From NCBI GenBank assembly GCA_028724885.1, contig JAQYTJ010000036.1, positions 62,001 through 126,000 of the forward strand: a stretch of 64,000 nucleotides of DNA. Reading direction: 5' to 3'. A program made the position numbers and the translations under genes. The DNA is from Bacteroidales bacterium (GTDB taxonomy: Bacteria > Bacteroidota > Bacteroidia > Bacteroidales > UBA932). Numbering within the stretch: position 1 is the first letter of the stretch; every line of letters begins with the position of its first letter. This document shows positions 62,457 to 64,000 of this stretch, one piece after another. Below the pieces are notes generated by a model. The model saw only the letters and a program-made list of their open reading frames with translations, ran no database searches and was not told where the DNA came from.

Positions 62457-64000
62457 ATGTCGAAATCGAATCCAATATCCAGGCACGTGTGGTCTCCGCT
62501 CAGGCAAAGCTTGATGAAATTCTCGGAACCACACAAGCTGCTTCTACTGAGTCTGGTGGTCGGCATTTTGTCTGGCTTGGCCGCAGTGTTCCTTAAAACG
62601 ATGATCGGCATCATTCAGAGAGGGCTGAATAGTGTGCTTGGGGGCTGGCAGAATTGGATTCTTTACTTAGTGATGCCAGGCGTAGGCATGTTCCTGGCCA
62701 TGCTCTTCTGCAAATACATAATCAAAGATAATATCGGTCACGGGGTCACTAAGGCTCTGGTCGCCGTCTCGAAAAATGAATCCAGGATAAAGCCGCATAA
62801 TATGTGGTCTTCAATCGTGGCTAGCTCAATTACCATCGGCTTTGGCGGATCTGTCGGAGCCGAGGCGCCCATTGTTTACACTGGGGCAGCCATAGGCTCG
62901 AATTTCGCCAGGTACATGGGGCTTTCTTACAGGAGCATGACCATTCTCTTGGGCTGTGGGGCTGCGGCTGCCGTCGCTGGCATATTCAAAGCCCCTCTTG
63001 CCGGCGTTCTTTTCGTGTTGGAGATACTCCTGTTCAATATTTCGATGACCAGCATGATGCCGCTGCTGATAGCGACAGTTTCTGCGACCGTCATATCTTA
63101 CATATTCCTAGGAGATTCAACCCCATTCGAATGCACCCTGACCCCATTTGCGCTTAAGAATATTCCTTTTTACATAATCTTGGGACTCTTCTGCGGCGCT
63201 TGCTCCATCTATTTCATCAGGATGACTTTGTTCATGGAGGATAAGATTGGGAAGGATAAGAACCCGTACAGGAAATGGGCTATCTGCGCCGTATGCCTGG
63301 GAATATTGATATTCCTTTTCCCTCCGCTCTATGGTGAGGGATATGGTTCCCTGGGCGCATTGCTGAATGGGAAAGAAATATCTATCGAGGGACAGACTCC
63401 TCTAGCATTCATGACGAATAATCAGTGGTCGGTGCCGATATTCTTCTTGCTTATTCTCATCCTTAAGGTGTTCTCCATGACTTTTACGAATGCAGGCGGA
63501 GGAGTCGGAGGCACATTCGGCCCTACTCTTTTCGTAGGAGCAATAGCGGGTTTCTTCGTTGCCAGGGTAATCAATCTTCTGCTGGCAGGCACTTCTATGA
63601 CTGTCCCTGAACAGAATTTCGTGCTGGTAGGCATGGCTGGCCTTATGGCTGGGGTGATGCAGGCGCCTATGACGGCGATATTCTTGATTGCTGAAATATC
63701 AGGTGGCTATGAACTGTTTCTCCCGCTAATCATTACGGCCACGATTGCATTCGGCACCACCAGGCTCGGCGAGACATATTCAATCTATACGAAGCGTATC
63801 GCGCACGATGGTGCTCTGCTGACGCATGACAGCGATCAGGCAGTGCTGACGCTCATGAAGGTTCAGGACGTGATAGAAACCGATTTCTCACCCGTGGAGA
63901 TAGATGATACCCTTGGGCAGCTTGTGAACGTTGTCTCTGAATCCAAGAGGAATATATTCCCGGTGCTGGACTCGAAGAAGCGGTTTCAGGGCTATGTTTC
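62457..64000 (+). CDS. ClC-family chloride channel/transporter, 3' end missing
   Basis: The gene runs off the right end; 514 codons are visible from the ATG at 62457. The product is an inner membrane ClC protein with about ten hydrophobic helices and the selectivity-filter motifs GSVGAEAPIV (GxGxE-type, near 140), GIFKAPLAGVLFVLE (GxFxP, near 180) and GGVGGTFGPTLFVGA near 345. After the last helix a CBS domain begins (MKVQDVIETDFSPVEIDDTLG). The channel-gating Glu position in GAEAP is kept, consistent with either a channel or a proton-coupled antiporter. The open frame on this strand is shadowed by a shorter one at 62384 that is not real. Confidence 0.92.
   Translation, partial: MSKSNPISRHVWSPLRQSLMKFSEPHKLLLLSLVVGILSGLAAVFLKTMIGIIQRGLNSVLGGWQNWILYLVMPGVGMFLAMLFCKYIIKDNIGHGVTKALVAVSKNESRIKPHNMWSSIVASSITIGFGGSVGAEAPIVYTGAAIGSNFARYMGLSYRSMTILLGCGAAAAVAGIFKAPLAGVLFVLEILLFNISMTSMMPLLIATVSATVISYIFLGDSTPFECTLTPFALKNIPFYIILGLFCGACSIYFIRMTLFMEDKIGKDKNPYRKWAICAVCLGILIFLFPPLYGEGYGSLGALLNGKEISIEGQTPLAFMTNNQWSVPIFFLLILILKVFSMTFTNAGGGVGGTFGPTLFVGAIAGFFVARVINLLLAGTSMTVPEQNFVLVGMAGLMAGVMQAPMTAIFLIAEISGGYELFLPLIITATIAFGTTRLGETYSIYTKRIAHDGALLTHDSDQAVLTLMKVQDVIETDFSPVEIDDTLGQLVNVVSESKRNIFPVLDSKKRFQGYV

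Overview
The window reads as a chromosome segment of a member of the Bacteroidales (Bacteroidota). The evidence is a sigma-ABfr type -7 box (TAnnTTTG, once with a perfectly spaced TTTG -33 box before a tRNA), near absence of Shine-Dalgarno sequences, many lipoproteins with a Cys lipobox, a TonB-dependent receptor, and family choices typical of the group (lipoprotein M49 peptidase, CBM20-MalQ, U32 peptidase, SAM_5-type integrases). The species cannot be named from the sequence alone.

Layout. 1-9,500: the end of an AIR-synthase-like gene, folC, a giant alpha-2-macroglobulin and a small barrel protein. 9,655-12,025: tRNA-Val, dispersed repeats and a decayed three-gene operon (TonB domain / TPR / outer membrane remnant). 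12,078-20,640: lgt, a HAD phosphatase, then a TetR regulator with a complete tripartite RND efflux pump and a small PII-like gene. 20,710-26,606: thioredoxin, a barrel protein and a tightly packed housekeeping run (LOG protein, polyprenyl synthase, DNA polymerase III delta', PSP1 protein, trmB). trmB carries an in-frame burst of a dispersed palindromic repeat. 26,660-28,168: a REP-associated-type HUH transposase gene between two 142-bp direct repeats. 28,153-37,057: a U32 peptidase, malQ, a wrecked beta-helix gene and a large AsmA-like protein.

37,223-43,808: tRNA-Leu(UAG) whose 3' end is the attachment site of a 6.5-kb integrated element. The element carries an integrase, an excisionase-like HTH protein, a gene II/X-like replication protein, a terminase-small-subunit-like HTH protein, two unknown genes and a BACON-like lipoprotein. 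It is bounded by 15-bp direct repeats. It has a striking private DNA word (GTTGAGG, 26 copies by hand count) and lacks the word enriched in the host DNA (GAATAT/ATATTC).

44,058-48,550: what looks like a self-contained phase switch. A tyrosine recombinase gene, its terminator and an outward-pointing promoter lie between perfect 17-bp inverted repeats, directly upstream of a 1059-residue coiled-coil surface lipoprotein. In the orientation shown the lipoprotein is predicted OFF; inversion would replace the terminator with the promoter.

48,560-64,000: a repeat-rich gap with a group II intron 3' remnant, an M49 dipeptidyl peptidase and xerD, a small hydrolase-like protein, an FAD/Fe-S oxidoreductase, a YiiX-like amidase and a Gfo/Idh oxidoreductase. 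Next come a TonB-dependent receptor with its beta-helix lipoprotein, preceded by five direct repeats of TGTAAC at an exact 11-bp period (a PhoB/OmpR-type array), and a ClC channel cut by the window end.
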